Positions 11,307-23,314 are shown, numbered from the stretch's first letter. The stretch is 64,000 nucleotides of DNA from Phaffia rhodozyma (GCA_014706385.1 JACGZH010000001.1:434001-498000), one strand, 5' to 3'. The notes: generated from the sequence alone by a model not told the origin. Made by a program: numbers and translations.

Positions 11307-11389
11307 ACGCGTGTCTGACCGTCGCACGCGTCATCAGTCGCGTCATCAGTTGCGTCTCGGACGCGTGAGCTGCAATGTTTCAAACGCGT
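11307..11389. promoter_or_regulatory. cluster of four MluI cell-cycle boxes
   Basis: Perfect ACGCGT at 11307, 11326, 11361 and 11384, with related GTCGCGTCA and TTGCGTCTC half-sites between. In yeasts multiple ACGCGT copies mark MBF-controlled G1/S genes such as those of dNTP synthesis. They sit closer to the minus-strand gene (ATG at 11077), which I infer to be the target. Confidence 0.55.
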
Positions 11390-11405
11390 GAGCTGACCGA
11401 ACGCA

Positions 11406-11413
11406 TTAGGGTT
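11406..11413. promoter_or_regulatory. TTAGGGTT octamer
   Basis: Telomere-repeat-like octamer 17 bp from the last ACGCGT box; an inverted copy (AACCCTAA) lies at 11665-11672 in the same promoter. Confidence 0.3.
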
Positions 11414-11664
11414 GGTAGCGCGTCGATGTAGAGATTACATAATCAGTCCCTCTGTTGAGTCCTTCTCTCCTCTCTTTGTTGTAAATACTATACATGCCAG
11501 CTCGTTCTTTCACCCATGCGCTTGGAACTGGCCATCCTGATAATTCTTGGTTGACCTGGTGTAAGAACGCCAATTGATCAGTTCACTAACAAAACTACCC
11601 GATCAGTCCACCAACGAACTTGGCTAGTCCAGACGTTGGGCATGTGAAACTGATGACTAATCAT

Positions 11665-11672
11665 AACCCTAA
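11665..11672. promoter_or_regulatory. AACCCTAA octamer
   Basis: Telomere-repeat-like octamer about 125 bp upstream of the MIM1-like ATG. Confidence 0.3.
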
Positions 11673-11794
11673 CAGACCAAATCGCGTCATATCATCGTTC
11701 TAATTGGCTTCCTTTTTTTTCTCTCTATCTCGCTTAGTCGCCCTTCACCTCGTATCCATCGCCATTAGCACATACTCACAATAGATCAAGAGCA

Positions 11795-13358
11795 ATGTCT
11801 GAAGAACAAATCTCTTATGCTGCAGCGGCCGCTCATGCTCCTGACCCAGAACACAACGTCGTTCATGTAGAAGAGGAACAACCAATTTCTCCTGTGGAGG
11901 AAAAGCCCATAAATGAGCAGACCGAACAAAAAGCGGAAGCTGCCGAACAGGAGCCAGTTGTAAGCCAAGTGGATGCTGAGCCTGTTTCAGAGGACAACGC
12001 CGCACTAGAGGCCGAGGTAGCAAACACGAACTCGGAGGAGAAGCCTTTAGGTCGTGAAGAGGATATTGTTCAACCCGAGGAGGAGGTTATCTCGATCCCG
12101 GCTGACGATGTGCTTGGGGTACGTCAAATTAGTCCATCTCTCGTTCGTTACTCTTGTGTCAAACGCTTACCCACCAGATTTATCCGTGTTGTCATTCCTG
12201 CGTAGACCGCGGTGTTGACTTCGTTCAACATTCCTCCCCCTCCTGCGCCTAAGCCATCGTCATCATCTGCTCCTTCCACCAGCACGGCCGAGCCCCTACC
12301 CGCTCCTATCGCCTCGCTCCCCGATAGCTCTGGACCTCCCGGCAACTCTGCCGATATTGGTCCGGACGGATCTCCTGACGAAAAAATCAAGCTCGAAAAA
12401 TCAAAAACCGAGTTTGATGCCTTGAACCGGAAGTGGAAGGAGGAAAGCAAGATCGCCCGAGAGAAAGCTGAGGCGAGCCGAGCGTACTGGGAGAAGTTTT
12501 ACGAGGAAGAGGCTAAAAGAAAGAAGGCAGCCGAGAAAGAAACAAAAGTCAAACAAGAGCCGGTAAAGGCTGCGAAGGAGGCCGAGGAAAAGAGCAACTT
12601 GAATGGCAGCGGACTTGCCAAAGAGCTGAACCTCGACGGAAGAGACGGTGTCCTAGGAGCGGCGAAGATCGAGGCAAAGGTAGACGGACAAGATCAGGAC
12701 GCTCTCCAAAGAGACGGAAAGGCATGGCGAGGGTTGGATGCTTTGGATAACGCTAAGCCGAGTCAAGATCAGAGAACAGTAGGCGACGTTAAGCTTGTCG
12801 ACGGTCAAGCAGTCATGGTAAGGCGTCTTTCGTAGTTTCTTACCTTCTTTTCGGATTGTACGGATTGGTCACTGAACAGACTTAATTTCTCAGACGGTTG
12901 ACTCAGCAGTGGCCTCTGATCCTAATCCCAACAATGAATCTGCCTTGACGAGCCTACCAGCCACAACCTCCTCCGCCTCTTCCCCATCTTCTGCCCCTTC
13001 TGCTTCCAAGCCAACAGTCGACGATGCCATTATCAACTCTGCTGATCTTCCTATCGAGCACTACCTCGCTTCCAGCACCTCCTCCGCCTTGACGCCTCCT
13101 TCGCTCACCCTCGCCTTGTTCTCGTCAAAGTACCTTCCTCTCCGTCGACGAGCCCTCCTTGCCTTCGCCTGTTTGGGAATCAACGTTTTGCTTCCTTTCA
13201 TTGGTGGAATGATGGCTGGTTTCGGTGAAATCACCGCAAAGGGTCTGCAGAGTTACGTCAAAGAAACATTTTTTGTGGGCAGGGTTGGACTCAGTGGAGT
13301 TGGACCGGGTGGCAAGGTTGCGTTGACGACGAATCCCATGCCTGGAGCTTTCCCTTGA
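11795..13358 (+). CDS. MIM1: MIM1/TOM13-like mitochondrial outer membrane import protein with long N-terminal extension
   Basis: Seen: three exons (11795-12118, 12206-12817, 12894-13358) give 466 residues. Residues 1-310 are acidic and low-complexity (MSEEQISYAAAAAHAPDPE..., a PPPPAPKPSSSSAPS run, then a charged helix from KIKLEKSKTEFDAL to about EEEAKRKKAAEKE). Near residue 400 there is YLPLRRRALLAF followed by ACLGINVLLPFIGGMMAGFG, then EITAKGLQSYV. Known: the fungal Mim1/Tom13 family has one membrane segment of the form INL.LPF..G.M.GFGE, and inserts alpha-helical proteins into the mitochondrial outer membrane. The segment here matches closely, including the glycine-rich face. Odd: Mim1 proteins are usually around 110-150 residues, so the roughly 370-residue acidic N-terminal part is unusual. 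The start is the first ATG and all exon joins keep frame. Confidence 0.7.
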
Positions 13359-13633
13359 TCTTATAAATATCTTGATCTTCCCCTTCTCATCTTCTTCACC
13401 CTTTACATCTTACCCGTATCCAACTGCTCACAATCACTATCACGTAATTCCGCGTGTCTTTTCTCGTTGTAGACAATCACCGGGGCGTTGCAAGAACCGA
13501 AAATCAGTATACATCATCATGTATATTCTTTCCATAGTTTATCTTCCATGAATGTTCTGCCGCTCTTTGTGCCTTAGATTTGACAGAAGAAAGAGAGAAA
13601 TATAAACATATATAGTTCGATCGGTTGTACAGC

Positions 13634-16600
13634 TCAATCTTTCAGCGTAGTCGCAAATATTCTATAGCTCCTCTCCTTGACACTATCCTCAGCAGCATTC
13701 TCTCCCTTTTGGTGGTTTACCCAATAACTCTTTACACATGCTTCTAACGGAGGTCCAGGAATCTGCTGCCCAGTAGGAGAGATGGGAGTGGGGGATCTCA
13801 TAGAGGGGATCAAGAGACTGAGCTTTGAGCGAAGGAGATCGATTACTTCGTTTGCCGGGTTGAGGTACGTCTCTGCTAATGGAAGCCCTGGGAACATCTC
13901 GTGCTAATAATTTCTCCCAATACACAGGAAAGCAGGGTTGGTCATAGTCGACTTTTAGGTCGTTTAGTTAACAAAGAAGAAAGAGAGAGATAGACAAAGA
14001 CGTACGATATCGCCCTCGAGTAAACCAGCCTTCAGAGATCCTGTTCCATCTTCTAACTGAAGAACGACTCTATACATCCATCGGACTCTCGTCTCGTTAC
14101 ACTCTCGACATCCTTTGTCTGTAGTAAGAATTCTACAGGGGGAAACACTAGCGATTGATTCAGCAGGCATACCACAAATCAGTAATCTTGAAGGATATCT
14201 GTACAGGTAGGGAAATCGTGACTTACTGATCTTGACAAATACCACAAATTCCAATAATACAGTCCTCTAGTCTCTTGGGGCTGTTTATTTTGATTTTGTA
14301 TGTATTCAAGACACACCATTGATTCAGCTAGTCAACATCTGATTGACGACGAGGTAATTCAAGCTAAGACTGACAAGTAATCTACCACTCGAGCTCGGAT
14401 TGCATATTTACCAGGACAAGGCAGCTCTGAGATGATTTGTTCAATTGAAACGCCTCCCGGGTGAGACTCGTCGGAATATAGCCGTTTCACTTTAGAACAA
14501 GCAGTCACACCATCAGTCTCTTCGCACATTTTCAAAGATGATGTCGAAGCAGTCGTAATTTACCAGGTGATACTTCGTCTGGCGTGACAGCCAACTTTGC
14601 AGTAGAACGCTCCAAAGCATTGGGTTCTGAAGTATTGAAGTCTGAAGTAGAAGACTGATGCTCTGTGATTAAAGGCTCGGTTGTTGAAACGGGAGGTACA
14701 TCTTCTATCACAGGCTTCAGGTCTTGACTCTGTTGTCCGGAAAGAATCTCGAAGAATGCCTTTCTTCGACTGTTTGTTCGTATGGTCACAAACGAGATCG
14801 AAATAGTAATCAGCAATGGGGCTTTTGGATATTAGGAATTTATCTTCATAAGATACAAACAAAAAAACGAACCTGACAAGTTCCTGGGCTTCCAAATCGC
14901 CTTCCCGTATCCGGTCAATCCGACACCCACTATCAGCCCTTCCATACATTGACGCTTCCAGAGCTCCTGATCTGTACCAAGGTCGAAGATTTCTCATTCG
15001 AACGATCTTTCCTGGTCGAAGACTTGTATTTTCCTCATTGGCTAGGTCATCCCAGGCGCTCACTTTAAGAACATATCTTCCGAAAGCTGTGGTTGGCGCC
15101 AGACCATCTTCTGGCCTAGGCATGTGTTCTTCGCATTCGGGAATATCAGGATGGGATGTGAAATCGGTTACCCATAGATCCAGCGCATCGTTCGCCCTCG
15201 CAACTTGAACGATCTACATTGCAACATGATATCCCACTGATTGGTTAGTTTGTTCTTTCTCAAGTCTTACTTACAAATAGGAAAGGGGAAATGGAAAAGA
15301 AGGGGATGGGATGAGATGGGGTGCGTTACTCACCTGAGCGACAAGATCAAAAAAGACGTTAACCTCAATTTTTGATACATTGATTAGAGATCGAGGCCTT
15401 TTCTGATTTTTTTCTTTAACAGCAGCCGCACTTCCATAGCCAAGTGTATGCTTGGACCATATTGAAAGCTTCAGAAAATAGTCATGGGTGATGATCGGTA
15501 AGGCTTGAATGGTTAGGTTGTGAAAATTGCTATGAGTCTTCATCGTGGATACTTGTTGATCGGTGTAGATCCATGTCCAATCATCTCTGGCGGTACCGAC
15601 CATCTGGGGTGACGGCCAGCTACTTTTCTGCAGGAATGAGATGTGGAGTAAACATGCATATCGAGTCAGGTTACTTATCAAGGTGATTCAGAAGCGATAC
15701 GCAGATGTCTTACCTTCACCGAGCGTAGAAGCAGGATAGAACCAGGGATAGGGTCCGGACGGTTGATCTCTCTGTTTGTGAACAGAACTATGGAAATAGA
15801 TCCACTAGGGTCTCTCATATTCAACGATGTGTGGAAGTCGCCTGTACGTTGATATATTTGACAGATGGAGATTGAACAATTTCGTACAGAATCAGATACA
15901 AAAATCAAACGCAAGAGCTCGTAGTTACAGCGAATGCAATTTGCAGAAACTCACCGCTTGCCATCTTTTTAGTGGTTGTACTTGTGACAACGCCCACTAA
16001 ATTACCCCTTCGGTTGACCTCGAGGTCTCTCAGATTGGCTATGGGAGAATACTCGAATCTCTGTACAGAACCAGACAAGATTGAGAGGATATCTTGTTCA
16101 ACCAGGATGATTAGAGTATCTATTGGAGAAACTAGACGTACGTCATCTGTAAACCCGATTGGATATGCTCCCTCCGCAATCATTTCGACAGTCAAACCAG
16201 ACCTAAGTCGTTTTATCTCCAAATAACGACCATGATCCACCCAAGCGGTTCCTTCTCGTTCTGCCTTTTCTCTCTTTTCTTTCAAATAAGATTCCAACTC
16301 TTCAGGTGTCCTCTTCTTGTGTTTGGATCTTGAACCAGTGTTGATTGTGGCTCCGCCTTCGAGTCTCTCCACTGAAGCGATAGGCTTAGCCAAGTCTGGC
16401 GCCGAGTGTGTCTTCTGCAATGCAGAGGTGGGTTTGTTGAGAGGAGAAGGAAACGAGACAGACTTATGAGGAATCTCCTTAGTCTTGCGAGCATCCAGAA
16501 GTGCTAGATCGACAGACACAGTATCTTTGCTAGGTGCAGGGGCTTGATTTGGGGGCGGGGAGGGTAATCGACTGACCAAATTAGGCCCTGCGACCACAGA

Positions 16601-18734
16601 CGGATCTGATGCGGATATCGGGAAAGGTGTTGGAGAAGGAGCGAGTGCCAATGGAGGAGTGGGCACGGGGGAAGGAATGACTATAGGCAAGATGGTAGAT
16701 GTAGGAGTTTCTTTTGGAAGATTATCTTCTGCGCGTACTTGTTCCAGCAAAGCTACGTCCGGTTTCGTATCCTCTTGAGGCTGATCCTCTTTAAGCTGAT
16801 CTTCTTGATCTCCATCCTGCATTAGAACGTCCACTACTGGCTTCATATCATCGTCTTCTTCCATCTTGTCTTCTTCTTCCTCGTCCTCCTCTTCCTCCTC
16901 TTCCTCCAGCTCCTGGAGAAGTTCCTTCGCCTCGTTTATCTTGACCTTTAAAATCTGCTGGTCCAGGAAGAAGACCCTTCGATCTGCTGGAGTCGCGAAC
17001 GATCTAACGATTAACCCCGCGATCTTTCTCCCCATATGTTCTCCAACTTCCGGATCTGCGCTCAAGACCAGTGCATGCAGATACTCTTGAGCTTTATTAA
17101 GATTCTCCTCTTGTGCGTTTTCCAGCATCTGTTTTATCTGATCAATTTCCTTCTTAAGAAGAATTGGGTTGAAGTAGAGAATCTGTCGTTGCGTTGCGTC
17201 ATGTTTCTGTAAGAACACGTCAGCCATCTCGTTCACGAGGTCTTCAGATTCTGGGGTTTCCAACGACGGGTATATCTTGAAAATCCGCTTAGCAACATTA
17301 AGCTTGATCTTGCCGCTCTTAGAGGACGGAGTGGTGGAAAAAATGGAGGATGAACGGGACGAGCGGGAGTCGTTAGAGAGAATCGATTCAGATCGATGCT
17401 TCCTCGTAAGCTTCTGTGAAGCAGATCGAAAGGTCAGATCATCAATTGAGGCAGTATTTAAATCAGCAAAGTATATGCCATATGACTGAGTGCTGTTGGG
17501 TATTAAATCGAAGCTGTAAAAAACTTACCTGCTTCTTCGATGGTGAGGGAGACTCCGTCTTGGGGTTGATCAACCAACCGGGAACTGCTGATTTTGGCCT
17601 GATACCCTCTCCCTGGCTTCCATGTACTGGAACAATGTTTTTATTAGCCGTAATCGCATCCTTTGCAGGCGAGCTGTCTGGTCGAGGCGTGCTAGAGAGC
17701 CGGATATGTCTATCCGAAAGGACTGGCATTGATATATTAGCCGCCATAGAAGTGGGACTTGCTCTTGATACAGACGATGCTGGCACTTGAGGTGACCCAT
17801 GCACACTGTCGGACTCGATTTCTACAACTGAACTGTTGGAAGGGGTAGAGGAAAGAGTACGGGATATTTTCAGAGGGCGTGTCGATACGTTTCCACCTTT
17901 AGGCACAGAATTGGAATTGCTATCAGCAGCAGTAGCAGAGGCTATAGCAGGTGAGGAATTCCCCGTCGTCGTCGTGGTCGTCGTGTCAGGTGTCGATCTA
18001 GCAAACCATGAGTCTGAATTTGCTGGAGCTTGTCTTCGATACTTCCTAGCCGCTATAACAGGAGAAAAGACGAAAGACAAACCGAATTAGATTCTAGTTA
18101 TTATCAGAGTCTGTGATCATCAAGACTGAACCTTGAACGAACCTCTAAATCCATTCCAAATCCTCATCGTTCGAGCATCTCTCATCAATATTCCGTCCTC
18201 AAACCTCAGTCGAACGCCTGACTTCTCATTCTTGACGACCTTTTCAAACTTGGCTCCTTGGAGAGCAATGTGGTAAGTGTTTTGTAGTTTGAGTTCAATC
18301 TTAGAAGCCTCGATAGCCCATGAACCCGCGAGAATGATCTTGATGTTTGTTGGTGGGTCTCGGCCGTTGTCTTCCCGGATGACACTATCGAGTAAATGTT
18401 TTCAGCGAGAACACATCCCATCAACACAAAGCGATCAACATGAAACCGGTACATATATGCATTAGATCCGGTAAACAGGAAACGAGCCAAACGGAAATAC
18501 CTACATCGACCCCTGAAGTTCACTCTCCCCAGACTTTGATTTCTCCGGCATCTTTGGCAAGGAATGCGAGGCAAGAGATCCTTCCACATACTGCTTCTGA
18601 CAGGAATTCTTATCAAAATCTATCTGACCAAACTCAACCGGTCTGAAGGAATTAAAGACCTGATGTACATCATGGATAGGTTCTTTTTTTGTCGAGGGAC
18701 CTGCTATAGGGCTGGTACGTTGGGAAGATGGCAT
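13634..18734 (-). CDS. POT1: POT1-like telomere end-binding protein with long N-terminal extension
   Basis: Seen: exons 18734-18505, 18384-18143, 18052-17529 and 17413-15955 join in frame to about 818 residues, then several short exons follow. N-terminal part: disordered start (MPSSQRTSPIAG), an OB-like stretch (IKIILAGSWAIEASKIELKL, then YHIALQGAKFEKV), Ser/Thr-rich linkers and a helical, glutamate-run region. From about residue 770: SPIANLRDLEVNRRGNLVGV, GDFHTSLNMRDPSGSISIVL and PIPGSILLLRSVK, the POT1 first OB fold. Then LKVSAWDDLANEE, GKIVRMRNLRPWYRSGALEA (second OB), a GICGICQD..CREC cysteine set, and C-terminus PPLEACVKSYW...RIFATTLKD. Known: POT1 binds single-stranded telomeric TTAGGG repeats in shelterin. 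Two ACGCGT boxes lie upstream. Odd: about 770 residues precede the first canonical OB fold; most POT1 proteins start with it. A two-gene fusion or a wrongly joined model cannot be excluded. Confidence 0.8.
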
Positions 18735-18751
18735 GATCCCTGATTTATTGG

Positions 18752-18757
18752 ACGCGT
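18752..18757. promoter_or_regulatory. MluI cell-cycle box upstream of POT1
   Basis: ACGCGT 18 bp upstream of the POT1 ATG, so possibly within the 5' UTR. A second perfect copy is at 18953-18958. Confidence 0.4.
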
Positions 18758-18952
18758 AACAGAAGGAGAAACGGCCTAGTTCTGAGGAGCTTTTTTCAAG
18801 AGAGACCTAACGCCCAACCACGAACGGCTATCAATCTGACGAGATGACAAAGAATCGCTGCGCCAGCTGTGACCGGAAGATATGTTGATGGGAAATAAAC
18901 AGATGGTAGTGATCAATCGATCAGGGTGATGGTCGTTTAGATGTGACAGTTG

Positions 18953-18958
18953 ACGCGT
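18953..18958. promoter_or_regulatory. MluI cell-cycle box upstream of POT1 (distal)
   Basis: ACGCGT 219 bp upstream of the POT1 start codon; with the 18752 copy it makes a pair, as expected for an S-phase gene. Confidence 0.4.
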
Positions 18959-19361
18959 TGGATAATTGAGAATGTTTCTTATGCATCTTCGTGAAGGTCA
19001 CCATCAATCACTCGGAACCTCTTGAATTCACTTCTGTTGACTCAGTTCGACTTCTCAACGCTTGGCTATTGGTTCCCGATGAGGTGTATTCTGTATGAGA
19101 CGATAGTAGTTTAAGAAAAAAAAACATATGTATAATGTGGCAGTACGCAACTAGAAGACTGGATACAGGCGTGAAGTACAATTCTGAGTTGTACAGAGTC
19201 GTGAAGCAGAGGGAGAAGAAGAGAAAAAAGCCAATATGGAGGGAGACAAGAGAAGGAGATGGTCGAAGTCTTAAAAAACTGTCCATGAGACAGATCAGAG
19301 GGTGATGCTTAAAAATGAAGTTCCAAAGCCGAGTTTACAGAGGTTTCCTTTTTGTTGCGTT

Positions 19362-21370
19362 TTAGAAATGGAAAGGAGAACCGTTCTCGATTAGGCTTAA
19401 ATTCGTGGTTCTCGAAGAACCGCCAGAACAGAACACTACGAAAAGATAGAAAACCCCGCTACGAACCATAGGACAGTATGGGCCTGAGAATTCGGGAAAG
19501 ACGCAAAGCAAGCTGCGTAGTCAGCATCAGAAAGATTCCCGACTATACGAGCGTCGATGACAAGATGATATAGCGACAAAGGATCAATTTAACACACATT
19601 TTGCCGTTCGACTGATCAGATGTTGCATCCTAATTGGAGAAAAGGGCCAAGCCGAAGTTCAGCTCGATGCTTAAGTTGAGCAACTCCCTCAAAACTGAAT
19701 GAGTGTAATCTACATACGTTCCCTTGCCCAACTTAGCAAACGACTCTCTAGCGATAGTGTGGCCACAAACAAGCATCATCGGAGGATTTGTTGGAGTCGC
19801 TTGTTCTCTAGAGACAGGGCATGTAAATATTGAGTGAAACCTGAGCGAAGGAGGCAAGGGGATCTCGATCTGAACGTAAAGAAGAATTAACACCAATCCT
19901 CTTGAGGCATGGGAAGAAATGTCTGAGCAGAGGGAGACACAACATACCGGTAACTCTGCCTCAATTTCCCAATCTGACCCGACTTTTGCCTTCATCATCT
20001 TTCTCGCTTTTTCAATCCTACCTACAGAGCTACTCGCTCCTAGCCCAATGACTATGCCAAGAACTTCCTTCCTGGGCCAACCCACTCGATCACAAAACTC
20101 TTTCTCAAACAATGGGACCAGCAGCGGAGCGTGTAACCCTGGGTCGGCCAAATCTGCGTAAGGTGAATCTCGGAAAATCTGAACCGAGTTGGACGCAAAC
20201 AAGAGCGCTCCGAGAAGCCGCTTGATTTCGGTCGGATACAATGAGAAGAGAGGAGTGAAATATTGTCGAGCGTAATCGATGAGCACTCCCGGTGGAGAAG
20301 CCGGAGCAGGAAGGGAGAGTAGAGAGGGAAGAAGTTTCCGAAGGTAGATCGACCGATGAAGGTAAAACAAGAGCGGAGACGATCGAGCGCTCAGGAATCC
20401 AGCATTATTTGTAGCCCATCTGGATCAAAGAAGAAATTAGATCCAATGTTAGTGAGCCGTGACTGCATTATATTACTCGAAAAGTTCTCAGTCGTCATAT
20501 AGAAGTACTGCACGTACTGTATAGCAAGCGTCAAGTCTCCCTCACTGATTGCGCTGAGTGTTCGGTGAAGTTGTTGAGCATTCTCGAGCTCAACAGAGGA
20601 GGACTTAAATCCATGTTCCTGATCATACGAATATAAAACTGGTCAGTGTCTTCATCAGTCCGATGGACAGACAGAGGAATAGGGGAATACTTCTTCCATC
20701 AACAAAACTGTATTCTCTTCCGCCCTTCTCGTCAATGCGTTCATCACTGTTTGACCGAGCAGTCTATGTGAGTTGGTCTCTGAGAACTTTCCAAGATCAG
20801 GGAACGACTGGTTCTCCGGCATGGCCTATAAACGAATCAACGGCACAACTTAATGTGAGCCATGCAGATCAAGGATAGACCGGTATAAGTGATCAAGTGA
20901 TTCCACAGACCTTGGTCAGAGCTGTTCCGACTTTGCCAATTGCTTTGTGATACGACTTTAGTGCCTGATTGTCCTCCAAGCGACCACCAGGCGAATTTAA
21001 CGAAATCAGCGGTGATCAGACCCCTCCAAGAATCACAGATTGAGAGGCAAGGGATGATAACGAAACAAGAACAAACCTCGTCAACTTTGCACTTTGATCC
21101 TTCAATCGCAACTTCCATGCGATTCAAAATCTCGTCAACCACTTCCAGAGTGTTTGAGCCAAGGACTTCTCGTCGAGCCGCTATTAATTGATCTACCAAT
21201 GTGTCTAAAGAAACATTGATGGCTGATCCTCCAGCAGAAGCGGCCGTAGCTGATGAGCCAGGGGTCGAGATAGATACGTCTGATGATCTGGATTTTGTTC
21301 TTTTGTGAGTGATTGGCGTAGTTGCTCCTAATGCTTCCAGCCTGGAAAGTTCTTTGTACACCGCGTCCAT
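19362..21370 (-). CDS. RMD5: RMD5/GID2-like E3 ubiquitin ligase subunit (CTLH complex)
   Basis: Seen: start MDAVYKELSRLEALG at 21370 and a Ser/Ala-rich stretch. A LisH/CTLH part follows (LSAISEGDLTLAIQWATNN, then RSIYLRKLLPSLLSLP). The C-terminal RING-like region has FHSIFTCPVSREQATPTNPP and MMLVCGHTIARESFAKLGKG, then after introns RTAKC|PYCPM. Known: Rmd5/RMND5 is a catalytic RING-type subunit of the GID/CTLH ubiquitin ligase, with FTCPVSKEQ, MLPCGHVI and KCPYCP as hallmarks. In yeast the complex degrades gluconeogenic enzymes. The PYCP exon is found only if the intron from GTGTGT to TTCTCAG (about 19470) is spliced. The 3' end is uncertain: reading straight on gives a stop at 19362, but a further small intron after PYCPM is possible. 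The ATG was chosen because the frame upstream has only a TTG. Confidence 0.85.
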
Positions 21371-21605
21371 CTGTGAGCGATTGTCGTACAAATAAAGTTG
21401 ATGGATGGTGGTGATAGTGATGGTGGATCAAGGTCGAACTGAGGCATCCGACGAGTAGAGATGATAGGCGCGGGTTGAAACCCGTCGAGTCTTACAACGC
21501 AATACACTATGACAGTTATACAGTCCATTACATTAGGAATTTACATCGAACCAGCACGAAAGAGACTGCAGCATTTAGAACAGAGGAGATCTATAAACGA
21601 CCTTG

Positions 21606-21621
21606 CACACACACACACACA
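21606..21621 (+). repeat. (CA)n microsatellite
   Basis: A run of eight CA units between the RMD5 start and the 3' end of the HIT gene. Confidence 0.9.
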
Positions 21622-21660
21622 TATACTATCTCTCATCTCTCCTTCTTACAGCATACAGGC

Positions 21661-22910
21661 TTATAGAAAGCTTCGAATTTTCGCACTCAATGCATCCCCG
21701 TCTCGTTTGCCGAGCCACCCCATCCGGGCCTCGGTCTCTCCTCTGAGCATCTCCTTGTGGTCAGGTGGGTGGGCCATCAATTCCTGAGCCGACCAATCCG
21801 CTGGCGACCTATTTCTCTCTCTTTTATTCATGGGGTTCGTCGTCACCGATATAGGGACCGTCTGATTGACCACGGGGGATATCGGAGAGTGATCGGCAGA
21901 AAGCGAGTTTGTTCGAAACTTGTGAGGCATTGACGGATGAGGTGCAGGAATCAGATGGAAATGTGCCTGCGTACAAATCAATCAACGGGATGCCATTCAG
22001 AAGGTGACGGCCTTCGGACTGTTTAAGCAAAAGGTATAAATCTGAAGAGAAGATAATTACATGTGACACAGCTTGCGCAAACCCTTGATTCAAAACTTGA
22101 AGGATATGAACTCAGGATGTTAGATTTGATAAATCCTAGTCCGAGTTGACGATGAAGAATTCTCTAACGAACCGACATTCAAATCCGGATTATCCGTGGC
22201 TAATTTCGATCCCAACAAAGAACTCGGAGCTCAATCTATGCTCTCCACTTCCAGGTACGTGTCGAAGTGTTCATACCTTTGTTTATAGCCGTGATGATCT
22301 TGGGCATCACACTTCCCATAGCAGCACCCTCTACTGAAGACAGATCGGCCAGCCTCGGACAGTGTGACCTTTATATGCAGCAACAATTCGAACGATCGGT
22401 CAATCGAGCAAGAAAAACCAAGAAACAAGACTGAATCAGGCCCAAAGAGGAACTACCGATCGAACGAGAAGAGGAAACAAACAAACGAACGAACTTTGGA
22501 ATTAAGAGGGTATGACCAGGTCGAATTGGCATCAAGTCTGGACATCGTGATAAAAGAAGTCGAGTGAAATCGATCGAGGATCGTCAGAGAAGCGCTTTCG
22601 GTATCGTCAACAAAGGAAGAGGTCTAACCTAGAAAAGCGATCGTGCTAATTTAACCACGACACAGACAAAGAAGCTTCAGTAGAGAGAACACAGTGTAAG
22701 GAATAAATAGAGAGGGGCAGAACATAACACATGCGATGGATCGAATCGGCCTACGTACTGTTCATCCTCATAAACAGTGTATGCTTTTCTATCCGCCTCA
22801 TTCGCGTTAGCGATCTGACAGAACGGACAACGGGCATCCTTCTCTTTAGGGGTATAGCTCGGATGGATATCTCTACCGTTAGAGTGTTGGGCGAGAATAT
22901 AGGATGTCAT
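21661..22910 (-). CDS. HIT-domain (histidine triad) protein
   Basis: Seen: the first exon starts MTSYILAQHSNGRDIHP and holds CPFCQIANANEADRKAYTVY. A later exon near 22515-22560 reads DLMPIRPGHTLLIPK, another (about 22240-22370) CPRLADLSSVEGAAMGSVMP, and the last joins NQGFAQAVSH to AHFHLIPAPHPSMPHKF. Known: HIT proteins bind and hydrolyse nucleotide conjugates with the triad H-x-H-x-H; here SHAHFHLIP supplies all three histidines. The CPFC pair matches the zinc-binding start seen in HINT-type proteins. Residues after the triad (about 90, ending GDALSAKIRSFL) form an extra tail that may be a peripheral element. The junction between exon 1 and the DLMPIRPGH exon was not resolved with confidence. 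Substrate unknown; an aprataxin- or Hnt1-like role is possible. Confidence 0.8.
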
Positions 22911-23314
22911 GAGAGATACGTCTTTATGGAACAAGTATGGTCATATGAAGATTCCTTGGGAACAGATGGTGAAGAACGAGAAAGAAAATTCAGGATGGAT
23001 CGATGAGAGAACGTAGATCGTCAGCGCCGACCGATCAAGAGATTGTCCGCCTCTTGCGCTTAATCGAATCACGCAGTGGGTTTCGTTTCCCCAACGAACA
23101 GAAACAAGCAACACTGACATGACATACACAAGAATGGCTAGATTCAAATAATTGAGAAGAAAGTCTATCTACAAATAAGATTGAGAAAAGAGATAGAAAG
23201 ACAAACAGTCATAGAGATTTTAGATTACTGAAAATAAGGAAGATAAGATTTCTAATTTTTAAAACACCTCGATTTTGGGTGTTCTTGATTCTTTGGCCCA
23301 CACATGGCCCCTCC
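22911..23314. other. intergenic region between HIT gene and transporter
   Basis: Upstream side of the HIT gene and 3' side of the transporter; nothing further recognised. Confidence 0.5.

Larger units (their letters stand above)
11078..11794. promoter_or_regulatory. shared divergent promoter with regulatory boxes
   Basis: Bidirectional promoter between the RNR-inhibitor candidate (minus) and the MIM1-like gene (plus). It holds four ACGCGT boxes (11307-11389) and two telomere-repeat-like octamers (11406-11413, 11665-11672), and ends in a TTTTTTTTCTCTCT tract about 80 bp before the MIM1-like start. Confidence 0.6.
18735..19361. other. intergenic region, POT1 promoter and RMD5 3' side
   Basis: Contains the two ACGCGT boxes. 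The minus-strand open frame at 19008-19286 lacks splice context and family resemblance, and I treat it as chance. Confidence 0.5.
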
